Shown one piece after another: positions 11,901-23,853 of a DNA stretch of 64,000 bases. The notes beneath the pieces are model-generated. The model was not told where the DNA came from, searched no databases, and worked only from the letters and a program-made list of their open reading frames with translations. Each line of letters opens with the position of its first letter. Position 1 is the stretch's first letter. The stretch comes from Cyprinodon diabolis (taxonomy: Eukaryota > Chordata > Actinopteri > Cyprinodontiformes > Cyprinodontidae). The translations under genes were made by a program, and so were the position numbers. The stretch is taken from contig CM060073.1 of NCBI GenBank assembly GCA_030533445.1, positions 37,155,428-37,219,427 of the forward strand. Reading direction: 5' to 3'.

Positions 11901-13364
11901 GGCAAATTTAGTCGAGGTTAAATAAGTTTTCATATTGCCAGTTCTCACATTAATAGTTTGTCCAGTGGATTGAGTAAACTGGGAACGAGGGCAATAGAGT
12001 CATATTGTCTGATTAATTGAGTTTGACCCACCTTCCACCTAATCTACTGCCTTGACTTTTCCAGATCTATTCAACATTCAAACAGATTTGTAAAATGTTG
12101 TTTATCTGATCTTGACATTAACATTGAGGAAAAGGGACAGTCTTCCTTAATATGTACCCTCAAAAACTTGTCCATGCTATATCAAAGTTGAAATATGTAC
12201 CGTACAAAGATGTTTTTTAAGGTGTTTTACAAGGCAATGCATGACTTTGAAGTGAATGAAGAATAACACATATCTGAAGTCATTTGAAATAAATAAATAG
12301 ATATTTGTAAACAGACCCAAACCCTTTCATAAAGCAGACCATCTATCTATAAAAGGCTTGACCCAAACATATTTATTTGATACTAAGCAAATGTAGTCAT
12401 ATTGTTATTATATTATTTTGTTATATATTATTATTGTTATATATATTATTATTATTTATTTTGTTTTTGTTTGTTTTTATTACATGCAGAGTTTTGTTTT
12501 TTGTTCATGGATACCTTTATGCATTTTTGTCTCCTCTGTTCTTGCTTTCCAAATTTCGTTGGATTCTGCTGAATTAGAATCACTAATAGTCTAATGAAAA
12601 TATGGCAATGCCATTTCCTCATAAGTATCTTTAGAAAGCTGAAACACACAATATATCATAAGCTTTGGAGTGTGAGCCAAACAAGTCTGGTAATCCAGTG
12701 TAATTGGTTGGATTCTTTGCAATGAGTCAACCCCTCAGTCTGTGTGCTTCTTCGCCTTTGATAATCCAATATACAGTTCTTTAATCTTTACCGTGTGTGT
12801 TGTGAAAATTAATTAAATATTTACAAGGAAACCAACAAATCCACGGAAAAACACAATGTCACAGTTAAACTGATTAAATTCACACCGCATGTATGATCTT
12901 TCAGCCTCTGTAGATGATTAAAGATCGTTGAAAAAAGGTTAGATGGTGCAACCAGTGGAGCACTGAGATTCAAATGTATAACTACCTTAATATTTCAGTT
13001 TTTTCCTAAATATTAAACTCACTCTAAATAGTATACTAATAGAACATCGTATCAAGGTAAGTTATTCAATTCATTTGACTGGTTTTTGTATGTAAAAAAT
13101 GCTCCTCCAAAAAAACAGATGTCACACCGACTCCTGGTGACTCACATAAGACTTAAGATAGCTCATTATGATTTCAATTGTATGTTTCCAATGTTAGCTC
13201 TTTGAATTTGCAGTATTACATGGAGGTGATTTTAAAGAGAACCAGGGCAGACTAAATTTCCAAAAAACAATCAAGGATCTTCCATCCTAACATGATTGGT
13301 CATTGATTCACAGACGGATCAGACCCTCAAGTTAAATAGGCACATTTTGAGAGGGACAGCCCTC
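8991..13364. other. Non-coding DNA with no firm gene
   Basis: Apart from one exon-like segment (9333-9397) I see only AT-rich unique-looking DNA. There is a pyrimidine-rich tract at about 9280-9330 and a TTA/TA-rich stretch at 12405-12480. The segment 11820-12060 has higher complexity (for example TTTGACCTTGGGC, containing a nuclear-receptor half-site) and could be conserved regulatory DNA. Confidence 0.45.
9333..9397 (+). other. Exon-like segment with splice signals
   Basis: A long pyrimidine tract ending CTTCCAG precedes the segment, and CTCAG|GTAGTA follows it, so a 65-nt internal exon could be spliced out. Two of the three frames are open. Neither translation is recognisable and there is no neighbouring exon to pair it with. 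Chance is a serious alternative, because CT microsatellites create such acceptors. Confidence 0.15.
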
Positions 13365-13998
13365 TGTCATGATTGGTTTTTAGGTTAAACCCACATGCAG
13401 AACACAAACAGAGGCTGAGTAAAAGTTTAACAGAGTTTATTGAAGTTAGATTGACACAAGGACATGAACAGGATCAGGTACTGGTCCGGGTTGGGTTCAC
13501 TGATGTCTTGAAGGAGTCCAGGCTTAACTTGTGAGGGAGGGAAACGTTGGGTCCACAGACTGTTTGTTCAGTAGAGTGCACAAGCAGCAGCAGCGTCTAG
13601 CTTCTGACTTTGAATGGCAGACCTTGATCAGAGTTTCCAGCTCTTAACTAAGAGCAGCAGGAGAAAATCCAGACTGGAATCTTCAGGTTTGGCTCACCAG
13701 GGCTGGCAGGCAGGTTAAGCTCACCCAGAGCTTCAGACTTGAGACAGGTTTCCAAACTAAGGTCAACACTGCGGCGTTGGAGGAAGGTCTGGCAGCTGCT
13801 TATGTAGAGCAGGTCTCCTGATGAGTAGACAAGCTCCAGGTGTGCAGGAGGGCTCCAGCCCAGGAGACCCACGGCGCACTCTGCTGGTGGAAGGTGGTAC
13901 ATCCCCAGATCTCAATAGTAACCCAGTCCCTAAAAGAACACAAAAAACAGAAGAGGATCCTCGGCGCCCTCTGGTGGGCAAGCCTCAGGATCCCAACA
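13365..13998 (-). mobile_element. Solo LTR of the same family, reverse orientation (copy 2)
   Basis: On the plus strand the element begins TGTCATGATTGG and ends GGATCCCAACA. On its own strand it starts TGTTGGGATC and ends CATGACA, exactly like copy 1. Flanking 5-bp duplications are CCCTC at 13360-13364 and CCCTC at 13999-14003. An AATAAA equivalent is present on the minus strand near the 3' end. No internal region is attached. Copy 2 holds a segment after the first 10 bases that is absent from copy 1, and this segment carries the CTCF-like motif at 13963-13978. Several overlapping open frames (13648-14040) are LTR sequence and not genes. Confidence 0.9.
13963..13978 (-). promoter_or_regulatory. 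CTCF-like motif inside the LTR
   Basis: The minus strand reads CCCACCAGAGGGCGCC, one base off the familiar vertebrate CTCF core CCACCAGGGGGCGC. The motif lies near the 5' end of the LTR on its own strand. Binding is an inference from the motif alone. Confidence 0.4.
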
Positions 13999-14155
13999 CC
14001 CTCAAAGAAGCAGGAAATCTCATATGAAGCCAATACTTGAGTAAAACCTTACATCATAGACTTGATTTATGTGCATGGAATATGCAGGAAAACCTAACTT
14101 GTTTTATGTGTCTATTTACTTCAACGTTTTGTCCACATCTTCATCTATTGTGGCT

Positions 14156-15092
14156 TTAAAGCTACAGTGTGTAATTTTCAGCGACATCTAACGTCCAGAC
14201 TGCAGACCGCAGCAACATGAACATCTTCTCCCCACCGCGTCTCCCCCCCAACAGTACGGCGAGCGTTACGGGACAAAATGTCTTCCACGACGTCCGCATC
14301 ACCTACCTTCTCAAGTGATGAGGTTTGTTTACATAGATAATTTTACAGATAGTATTTCATTAGTCTGTGTAGGGTATAGATTTCATGTAGACTTAAGATA
14401 ATAAATATACCAGTTATATTTTCTACATCGTTGTGACGTTTTGGTGAGCTGCTTTGCATGGTGATATAAACAGACAAAGAAATTGTAGTCATTAGTTTAA
14501 CAGCGAGATTGTGTTCGCTGGAAGAATATATATTCCCCGTTACAGAGTCCAAGTCTTGTTTGTGGCACAGGGGTTACAAGGCGAGGAAGAGGGAGAGGAA
14601 GAGGGTGAGGAAGAGGGCAGAGAGGCCGGGGTGGGCGTGCAGCCAGGGCCAGGTGAGGGAGAGGTGCCAGCGGGGTGACTAGAGCAGAGGAGGAAAGGCT
14701 TGAAGATCTCCAAAGGAGCCGGAGAGAAGTAACCGAGGTATATATCCAGAAAATTATTTTACAGAAAATTACTGAATCATTACCTGTGAAACGTCAGGGA
14801 CGTTGCTGAATAAGTATACTGGAGAGTAACAGCATCATCACGCAGCATGTTATTGTAATGGGCGATCTCGCAATCACTAGTTTGCTGGATCTGCGCTGCC
14901 GTAGCGCAAAGATGTCTTCCTCCATGGCTGCGAGACCCGCTCCTATGTAATTATAAATAATGAATTCTAAGGCAACGCAAATATTAAGGTTAAGAGGCTG
15001 AGCTCGTAGATGATGATAAATAACATAGTGATGTATAATATATTACATTTCTGACTGTAAATCACTGTAATTATTACACACTGTAGCTTTAA
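14156..15092. mobile_element. TTAA-flanked DNA transposon with perfect 20-bp inverted ends
   Basis: Positions 14156-14175 (TTAAAGCTACAGTGTGTAAT) are the exact reverse complement of 15073-15092. The outermost TTAA on both sides fits a TTAA target duplication, as in the piggyBac and Kolobok superfamilies. The 937-bp body is CpG-rich with GGAAGAGGG-type repeats near 14580-14640, and I see no transposase, so it should be non-autonomous. The 69-codon open frame at 14343-14552 (minus) shows no transposase motifs. The choice between piggyBac and Kolobok is open. Confidence 0.8.
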
Positions 15093-15310
15093 CTTATATG
15101 TGTCAAACTTATAGAACTTCTTGCAGTCCTTCAGAATCTTTCAAACGGTATTCATTTGCCAAGAGTTTACTAGGTCTGGTTTAATATGTGAGTTTTCAGA
15201 TATTCTGATCTTGAGTTATTTTGACTGTAACCTGTGAAAAATTCATTGAGCAGAAATGTTCTGCATGCTTTAATTTGAGATGGTAACAAATAATACTTTG
15301 ATCCCCTTAG

Positions 15311-15351
15311 GTTGGACAATCTGTGATATCTGCTCGAACATCCTACAAATG
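15311..15351 (+). other. Exon-like segment with strong donor
   Basis: A CCCCTTAG acceptor-like end precedes 41 nt, followed by ATG|GTAAGA. Two frames are open, one giving a Cys-x-x-Cys pattern (WTICDICSNILQM). Joined directly to the next exon-like segment at 15762, either frame soon meets a stop. If both are exons, they are non-coding or do not pair with each other. Confidence 0.15.
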
Positions 15352-15761
15352 GTAAGATGGAAAAATATGCTCAGGTTTTAAAGTGTGATTTCCTAAGAAA
15401 TAAAAATGCAACATTTTACAAGCAATGAATGTGTGCAAAGTGTTTACTGATCTGAGTTAATGAGCTTCATTGTTCTTTCATATACCTTCTCCCCAAATAA
15501 GAAGAGGCATTAACATTTTTAATGTTATTCAAAAACTCACATTTTCATTGAATCATTAATTGAAAACCTTTATTTTATTAGCCAGTTCACTTTTTGTTTA
15601 AATGATCAATTAACATTTGGTGATTAGAAAAATATTTACATATATTACGGGATAATATATTTAAAACATCTGTCATTGAAGTCCAGGGTCACCTCCTAAT
15701 CACAACATCCCTGCATGAAAGTAATGGCATTGTCTAAGCTTTTTTTTTTTTTTTTTTCCAG

Positions 15762-15915
15762 AAAGATGATCAAGTTTCCTGTCTTTAAAGAGAGCACACC
15801 ATCTGTCAGCAAGCCTGTAGTAATGAAGCACTATAAACTCTCACTGGATCACAAACATATGCACAGAGAAGCCAAAGTTGTTAATGATGGTTTGAGCAGA
15901 CTCCAAAGGAAATGA
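15762..15915 (+). other. Exon-like open segment after a strong acceptor
   Basis: A run of 17 T followed by CCAG gives a good splice acceptor at 15761. The frame then stays open for 50 codons (KMIKFPVFKESTPSVSK and onward) to TGA at 15913-15915. The composition looks protein-like, with mixed charged residues and little repetition. I do not recognise it. It could be a last coding exon, part of a pseudogene, or chance; transcript evidence would decide. Confidence 0.25.
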
Positions 15916-18900
15916 TGATGGTTTTTTTCCCCCATTGACCCTTAACCTTTATACTGAAATCCTATGTAGCCAATTTGGTAAACATACATTAGGTTCATAC
16001 TGTATATTATGGAAAATTTGTTTAAGACCGTGTTAGATGAGCAAAGCAAATATTTTCAACCCCTTATTTCCTGAGGGGATTTCCTCAACAGAGGTTTAGG
16101 AAAAAAATGGACAGATACAGATTTGAAGAAGCTGATTGTATCAGAGAATAAATTAGGATCATGTTGCAATTTGCTCCCTTTGATTTTATCAGTGTATTTT
16201 GTCTGTCAGAGTTTTCCACTGTGGAGAGACAGCTGGACTGGTAACATGATATAGACCACCATCTACACACACAGGACCTCACAGTCAAATCAATACCCAG
16301 AGCCAGAGTAGATACACAAAAGACAACTCATACAAAAAAGCATATTTTTCTTTACCTCCAGTAAGTGAGAGTACTAATAAAAATAAGCTTAGAATACCGC
16401 AAGACAGTCAGCATCCATTTTTTTTTTTTTTGGATAGAAAGAAATAGGGTTGTTTTCTTTTTCTTTTGTTATCGAAACTATGAAGAGAGAAGCAAATAGA
16501 TAACTGCGAATGCGTGTGGAGGTGTTAGGAAAAGCCCTGTGGCTGGGAAAGGTAGGGAGGCTGTGAGTGGTGGAGAGGGAGGAGGCAGATTCTCTGTTCC
16601 ATCATGTGGCTGAAACAAATCCCCTCTCTTCTCTCCTCCTCACTCCTGCTCTGTGTGAGGAGAGAGTTTGGCCTGGGGCACATGTTAAGATATGGGTGCT
16701 AGTGATTGGTTTGCTGCCAACGGTGGCAGAGGTCAAGTTGCTCTGTGCTTTTTTGTTGTTTTCTCAGAGTCACTGTCGAATTCTGTGCTTCTGCAAACCC
16801 ATGTTTTATTATTGGAGTCAGATGTGCTGTGAGGTGTATTTCATCTGCTTGTTTCTTTGCTATTTTTTACCCTTTATATAATTTGTTAATCTTACATCAC
16901 ACAATAAATTCCTTGCTGTCTTTAGTCTAAGGTTAATTTAATTGCATCTGAACACTCCGACATCATTTCAGCGCGCCCTCCAGCAGATGTGTTTCAGGTT
17001 GCTGCCAAAAAGAACAAAACATGGTTTTGCTGATTAAAAATTATGGGAACTAATTAGTCTTAAGGATAGTCCCAAGTAAAACAATGAGAAGTGGAGAGAT
17101 ATTTTTAGGCATTAGTCATCAATTATTAAGTTAACAGAAAAATGAAGGGAGAAGAGAAGATCTTGCAAATGTGCTTTTTAAGGAGAGAAAATACATTTTC
17201 ATCTCAGTGAACTGTTACAAAAGTGCTCAGCAGTTTTTTTTTTTTCAGATCAGTTAATTTAGTTGTTGAAGTTATGTGATTTATACATTTTAGAAAATCT
17301 GGCTGTTTTTATAAATGATGCCCACATTGATCGAAAAATTACCAGCACTGTTTTAAACCCTGTTTTTGTTATTATTATACTTACATGTCTCTAAAGGTTC
17401 CAGGTCAGTTCTGCTCTTTGGTAATTACTCACCTTTTCATAGCCATGCGTTTTTTTTCTGCCTTCCTACTTTAGCTATTTTACCAAAGAGAAATGGTCAG
17501 AAATATATTTGTCTGTATGTTCCAAGTATTTAAATGTAACTAAAGATTAAACACTTTCCTACTGACACTGTTTGGCTGTACAAATTATTATAAAAAGTAA
17601 GTGATAATTGTGCCAGTGGTGACTTCTTTCTCTCCTGGTAGTGGATATTCTCCCAAGTGATTAAAGTATCCAAATCAAATACAGCATTTATCTAAATTAA
17701 AGGAATGAGATTAACCAAGTGCAATAAAACAAGGTGCAGTTGATTCTCGTAAATGTACTGAACTATAGTTGGGCTGCATTGAAACTAAATAGCATATGTT
17801 ATTTTTAATCGTCATGTAATTTTTTTAAATGCCAGCATACTTATATATATTTATATAACTAAATATTTGGCAATTACATTTGTATTTAATTGTCCTCTTG
17901 TATTCATGATATATGACTTTTTAATAAATGAGAAATATGAAGGATATTGCAGACAAAATTCAAATCATATGATTTTTTTCCTGGAGTTAAATGCCAATTT
18001 AAAATTGCACTAGATAGACAACCTGCAAAAAAAAAAAAAAAAAACATAACAGTGAACCCATAAGTGAAATCTTCCCCAGACTCTATTAAGTTTTTTCTAT
18101 GTCTAACTTTATTCAGGTTGCTTCCCAGTCTCTGGGACCATTTGTTCCAGTCTGCAGTGTGATTGCCCTCAGACATGTTATTTTAACCCCTGAGGAGTGT
18201 GTGTGTTTCATCTGCTGCCCTCTTGCATCTAAGAGGTGAACCAAACCCTTGTGAGACTGATGTGTGTCAACACCACAGACACCAAGACCATGCTTTACAA
18301 GACCCCATTTTCCATTATATTTTTCACAACACATTTGGGTTTGTGTTAGTGCGTCGGTATGTGAGTGAGAACTTTGACAAGTATCACTGACAGTTGGTGA
18401 TTTAAAATTATGTTTATGTATATGAATTAAACACTGCCCATGAAAAAGGATTAAGGGTTAAATCATACTGTCATTTAAGTATGCATTGACATCATTCTGA
18501 AATTAGGTATTTTTGATTTAGTCTGGTGGAACACCCGGTAGTTGTGGCCTCAGATCAACTTAATGCACTTATTTTGTTTATTCAGCTTTCCAGAAATCTT
18601 ATTTTTTTCACTTCCATTCTCACTCTGTTGGACTTTTATCCAAAACCTCCACTTCTTCCTATTTTCTTCCTGTGCTCCTTGCAATCCACATTGGTTTTTT
18701 GGGGGGTCTCTTAAACCAGTTGTACTTGATAGTGACTGGAAATGCGCTTGAGCAGTGAATAATTCTGAACATGATAAATCCCACCTCAAATCCATCCATG
18801 AGACTCCAACAGGGTTCCACATGTAATTCTAAGCCCTATTATAGGCTGCTAATGCCGGTAGAGGATGGCGAATCACGGCGGAGCCTGCAGCCATTTAAGA

Positions 18901-19697
18901 ATTAGAAATAAATATGCATCGGTACCAGATAAATATAGCAAAAGGAAAATCTGCTGTGAGACGGTGTGTGCGCAGGAGTGTGTGTGTGTGTATATAAGTA
19001 AGAGAGAGGACACTGTTTGCAGCCAATGAGAAGAATTTGCAACAGTTCTCTGAGTAATTGATGGATTAAATTCAGTGGCTAAGGGGGCTAGGGGGTTGGA
19101 TCTAATGTGCACCATCATTTAGTAAAAAGAAAGCTCAATAAAAAATTTGTCCACACTTAAAGACATTTGTTCCACTGTCATGTCATGTGCACCTCATTCC
19201 AAAGCTTGGATAACATTTCTCGAGAGTGGCAATTGAGGTCTCCATCAGTGGTATTTATCTGCTGTATCTGTTCATTGACTGTGGAGTTACTAAATTAGGT
19301 CTCTAAGCTACTCTGAGTAGAGCTCTTGCTCTGGAGCTGGGTTAGACTTTTCAGTGCATAAGGCCCCTTTGAAGTCACAGTATAAGTGTAATATTATTTT
19401 ACTGAGCCTCAACCAGACATATTTCTATGCATGTTTCCTTGGGCTTTACTTGATGCTAAGAGCTGTGGTCCAGGAGCTAATCTCCTCCCACTCCACAGTA
19501 AATAGCGGAATTATTGTAATTCACCACGTTTCAAAAGCAGAAAGTATCCTCATAGATCATGTACCTAGCCAATCAGAAGACAGGGTTTGATAAGTAGATT
19601 CATGACTAAACCCAATACTCATTCAGGTTCAAATCGTAATTTGCATAGCTTTCCAGTCATTGTCTCCTTGGTGCACCCATACTATGGCAATTTAAAA

Positions 19698-19744
<47 letters not shown>

Positions 19745-20270
19745 GCATTTTAAAGGGCTATACAAAGATCAGAATTCAGGTTTGAATCACATTTGATTTA
19801 TTCTAGGGTTTCCAAAATCCTCTAAAAAAAGATTATAGCATAATTTATGTTACAGTTCAAGTGTTAACATAATCATAGACAAAAGTTATGTAGTTTCAGG
19901 TTTTTTGTGTCAAAGACTTTCTGATTCTGTCCTTCTTCCTGTGTTGAATATGCAAAGATGGGCCATTTTGTCGCTTTAGCTGAATCAGTGACAATGATTT
20001 GCAAGGAGTCCTTTTTTTACTTATTCTAATTCTTCTATTAATGTTGTTGTTTTTTTCACTTGAATATAATTTATCCAAGGTTTAATGGCTTTGTTGCGGG
20101 GCTAAATTGTTAAGCATATATTTCTCTGGACTGTTTAAAGGATCCTTTTATTATTATGTGCACCAGTCCTGTCTGTTTTCCAGGTGAAAACCAAGATCCA
20201 CATTCTTTCCCATGATGCTAATAGCATTTAAATGTTTCTTCTTAATTCTGTAGTGATCTCCTTTCTTTTA
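15916..20270. other. Non-coding DNA, no gene seen
   Basis: No gene is supported. A 104-codon open frame at 16567-16881 is hydrophobic and low in complexity and has no domain I can see. A-runs lie at 18025-18044 and a TG microsatellite near 18980-19000. The segment 16520-16740 is GC-richer and could be regulatory. Confidence 0.45.
19694..19741. repeat. Poly-A followed by (TA)n microsatellite
   Basis: About 13 A residues run straight into roughly 17 TA units, making a pure AT tract of nearly 48 bp. This is simple sequence, prone to length change and cruciform extrusion. Confidence 0.95.
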
Positions 20271-20274
20271 TTCA

Positions 20275-20800
20275 CATTCAGGTTGAGATTATTGTCTCTT
20301 TGATGTATTCTACCACCCCAGAGTCATCGGAGTATTTCTTCAGATCACACAGCCTGTCTTAATATACAAGTCAGAGGTGCACAGGGAAAAAAAGGAATGA
20401 TAAGAGTAGTGTCCCTTTTGGTGCTCATGTGCTGCTGATCAGGCACTTGACCTGATCTCTTGACCACTTTGTCTTAAAAATTTTAGTATACTTTTCTATG
20501 ATCCTCGCAATATTGGAGGCCTCCACCTGAATCGTCTAGAGTTTCTGAAAAAGCAAGCCAGGTTTGATCTGTATAGGGCTGTTTAAATGACTTTGGGTCT
20601 GTTAAAACTGGTGTATTATGACATCTTCAACATCTCCAGTTCTCCTTGGCACTGGAACAAAGCAGGGAGTCTTTCAGAACATCTATTTGGTCAGGCTAAG
20701 ATTGGAGAGGTGCTGTAGAATCCCATTGGGCTGCTCCGATGTCTTCAGCCCTTCGACACCCTAGGGCTGACATCATCTGGACCTGGTGCCTTAATCTGAT
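20275..20800 (-). pseudogene. LINE reverse transcriptase remnant
   Basis: On the minus strand, 20296-20340 reads KKYSDDSGVVEYIKE, which holds the Y-x-D-D catalytic box of reverse transcriptases (YSDD at 20323-20334). At 20751-20792 the minus strand reads KAPGPDDVSPRVSK, which matches the 'GPDGVSPRVLK' block that precedes the fingers domain in fish Rex1/L2-type LINEs. The order on the minus strand is correct: the GPD block comes first and YxDD later. The distance between them is shorter than in an intact domain and other frames interrupt, so the copy is internally deleted and decayed. Confidence 0.65.
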
Positions 20801-21204
20801 TCAGTCTATCCAGTTGCATCACCACTTGACTTGTAGAGGCATAAAGGTGTGGAAGGGGAAGGCAAAGGGTGCCACACTGGAAGCATAGTTAAATTTACTA
20901 CACAAATGGAGAATTATTTTCTTCAAAGATGCTTCAGACTTGAGGCTTTAAAAAATCCTAGAAGAAGAGATTTAAATTTTACTACTGAAACTATTCTGCA
21001 TTTAACCACTGAGCTATGAAGGTTTTGACTGATCATTTACTTTCTATGTACTGTCTCTCTGTACATCTTTTCAACCAAGTTATCCATGTACAGTAACTGG
21101 GATTTGTGGCCATCTTATTCTTCCAAGGTTTCAATGCTTTTTTTATTATTATTATTAAACAAGGTCACCACTGAGATTAAGAAATTTTGTTTTCAAGGGA
21201 GATA
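20801..21204. other. Non-coding DNA, no gene seen
   Basis: No coding signal is visible. Part of it may be decayed flank of the LINE remnant. Confidence 0.4.
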
Positions 21205-21322
21205 TGTTACCCTGCGAAGGACTGAGGACCTGCTACCCGCCAATCACCCGTTGACAGCTGGAGACAGGCACCAGCACCCCTCACTTGTGATAAAGCGTGA
21301 CGAAGAAAGAATGGATGGATAT
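21205..21322 (-). mobile_element. Fragment of an abundant fish retroposon
   Basis: On the minus strand the segment begins CCATCCATTCTTTCTTCGTC and continues through CTGTCTCCAGCTGTCAACG to TCGCAGGGTAACATATC. This is the start of the retroposon also found at 21741-22069 and 57640-57803, which opens with CATCCATCC and carries the 'GGTGCTGG...CTGTCGCAGG' block. The copy is truncated. Confidence 0.6.
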
Positions 21323-21740
21323 GGTAAACAATTAAATGTAAATTAAAAAACAAACATTATATGGTATCTATAAAGACTTTTGAAAAAAGGATATCTGTTT
21401 GTACAAAGTTATATCAGACATAATTGAAAACACTGACATCAGTCATCTGTAATACTACTTATTCAAACTTATTTTCAAAATGATGTCAGGACATCAAGCT
21501 TTCTAGCTGCCAGACTTGCAAAATGTTCCATGTTTTAGGTGGTTAGTTGGCAAAAGCCTTTCTTCCAAGTTTGGTGCAAATATTTGGGACATAGATTTTG
21601 TACCATTCATTGGAATGTAGAGAGTATTACTTGGTGCACTGGTGATCTATAATTTCGAACAAACAGATTGGAACAGGACCTAGAATTCCCATATATATAT
21701 AATGGTCTATCACTAATGGATATATTTAAGAGGACTACCC

Positions 21741-22069
21741 CATCCGTTCATCTTCTCCCACTTAGTCCTTGTCAGGGTCGCTGTGTAGCCAGTGCCTATC
21801 TTCAGCAGTCTATGGGCGAGAGGCAGGATACACCCTGTACAGGTGGCCAGTCTGTTGCAGGGTAACACAGGGACACACAAAGACACACAGCCAAGCACAC
21901 TCACATTCACACCAAAGGACAATTCAGAGAGGCCAATTAACCTAACAGCCATGTTTTTGGACTGTGGAAGTACCCCATCCATGGGGAAAACATGCAAGCT
22001 CCATGTAGAAAGAACCCGGAACCTTCTTGCTGCAAGGCCACAGCCCTAGCTACCATGTCACCATGACCC
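21741..22069 (+). mobile_element. Near-complete copy of the abundant fish retroposon
   Basis: It opens CATCCGTTCATCTTCT and contains the typical middle 'CAGTCTGTTGCAGGGTAACA', 'CACACTCACATTCACACC' and 'GGCCAATTAACCTAACA'. It ends in 'GCAAGCTCCATGTAGAAAG' and 'ACCTTCTTGCTGCAAGGCCACAG'. I recognise this as one of the commonest interspersed retroposons of fish genomes, without being able to name its parent LINE. It lies about 420 bp from an opposite-strand fragment of the same family. Open frames across it on both strands are incidental. Confidence 0.7.
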
Positions 22070-23317
22070 ACCTAAGAATATTACTCAGAGTGATGGGTCA
22101 AATTTTTCAAGTTCCTTATGTGTCTCAGGGCAAAATAATAAACTGTTTCAGTCTTGTGAAGGCAATGGGCAGAAGTAAATATTTACAAAAGGTCACCATA
22201 ATCCAACACAGTATTATTATTTTTTAAACAATGATATCTGATGAAAGGTGAATTATAAGATTACTTCACTTAGGCTTTTGTATGTTAGTGTTACGTATTA
22301 ACATGCCATGTGGTTTAAGGTACCACCCTATGGTATTTATAGAGGTAAACTTCATCTTTTGTATTTACATACTACAGCAAAGACTATTAATTGAAAAACT
22401 TTTTACACTTTAGTTCTCTCTTATACACATGTGCTTAAATATTTGTGTAAAGCCTCTGAATGAAGAAAATGTAATACATGGAGTTATGACAGAGATTCTA
22501 TTTGTACTTGTGCATTACTGAATAAAGGAGAAGCAGCTTAATGTTTTGTTAAATTAATATTTCCAGGTTCTGTAAAAAGGATTTTTTTATGGTGAAAATG
22601 TAGTAAACAAATCCACTATTGATGTAGTTGTTTGGTATATGAAGCTATTTCTTGTTGGATCTGGTTGATTTGTTTTTGGGAGCGATGTCATGGATTTACA
22701 GAAGTTTCATTTACTGAGCTAATGAAGAGGAAAATCTTAAGTATGTGAGGGTGCAACAAACAGTCACAGGCTGCAGCGCAAAAGGTTCAAAGACATGTTT
22801 ATATCCTAATGTTGGGATGACATTCGTTGTGATGTTTTGATTAAGAGATATTTCCTAGCTTAAAAAAACAACAAAAACATAAAAGGTAGTTCCTCTTGGC
22901 CTTTAGTTTTGGGTCTTTATTGATGACCCAAAATTTTATTTACAGACGGGGAAAAATAAACAACTGCTGCCAAAATAACAAGACTAGACTTCACTATGTA
23001 AGGAGGAGAGCATATACCTTGGATGTTTGAAGAATTGGTCAGGCTAGATGGTATGCATCGAATAACAGTTGTAAATGTATTCAACTTGGAGCTAAATGAT
23101 TGGAATTTGACCTGAAATTGAGCCTTTAACTCTTAAAAGTTGAAATGGACTTTATCGTCAAAGATTTTATGTTTATCTTCTACTCTCTATCTCTCAACTT
23201 TTTCTTAATTTTAGCTTAGATAAGTAAAGTAGGAAAACCATTTTTTTTTCATTTCTCTAGTTACTTTTTTATATCAAAGATTATACTGCACTGTTGAACT
23301 GTGACTTGGTACAATTA
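22070..23317. other. Non-coding DNA, no gene seen
   Basis: This is AT-rich sequence with scattered A and T runs. I see no exon, RNA gene or repeat end here. Confidence 0.5.
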
Positions 23318-23673
23318 AGGCAAGGCAAGGCAATTTTATTTGTATAGCACAATTCAGTACAAAGACAATGCAAAGTGCTTTACATGATTAAAATAGATAA
23401 AAATAAAACAGAATCATAGCAAGTAGGAAAACAATGCAGAAACAAAAAAGAATATTAAAAACAGTTGGACTAAAGAAAAAAAAAGTTGAACTAATGATGT
23501 TTCAGTTGAACTGTTTAACTAGAACAGTCGAAGGCAATCCTAAACAGATGTGTTTTTAGTCTTGATTTAAAGGAACTCAGGCTTTCCGCACTTTTACAGT
23601 TTTCTGGAAGTTTGTTCCAGATAAGTGGAGCATAGGAACTAAAGGCTGCTTCTCCATGTTTAGTTCTGGTTCT

Positions 23674-23853
23674 GTTCCAGTGCCGCAGTCGGCGGCCCCC
23701 TCTGAGGCTGTTCCAGTGCCGCAGTCGGCGGCCCCCTCTGAGGCTGTTCCAGTGCCGCAGTCGGCAACCCCCTCTGAGGCTGTTCCTGCAGCTGCGTCTG
23801 AGGCGGCGGCCCCCAAGGTTCCTGCAGCTGCGTCTGAGGCGGCGGCCCCCAAG
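23674..23853 (+). repeat. Five 36-bp tandem repeats encoding 12-residue units
   Basis: Units start at 23674, 23710, 23746, 23782 and 23818. The first three read VPVPQSAAPSEA (the third has T for A), and the last two read VPAAASEAAAPK. The plus frame continues VPDETLSPPRPHG to a stop at 23893-23895. All units are multiples of 3 and keep frame, and the array is strongly GC-rich in an AT-rich setting. Because of the composition, overlapping minus-strand frames are open too and should not be taken as genes. Confidence 0.9.

Noticed and set aside
13648..14040. Several overlapping open frames on both strands
   Set aside because: They fall in or across the edge of the solo LTR at 13365-13998 and show no protein family.
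21668..22227. Overlapping open frames on both strands
   Set aside because: They run across the abundant fish retroposon at 21741-22069 and are incidental.
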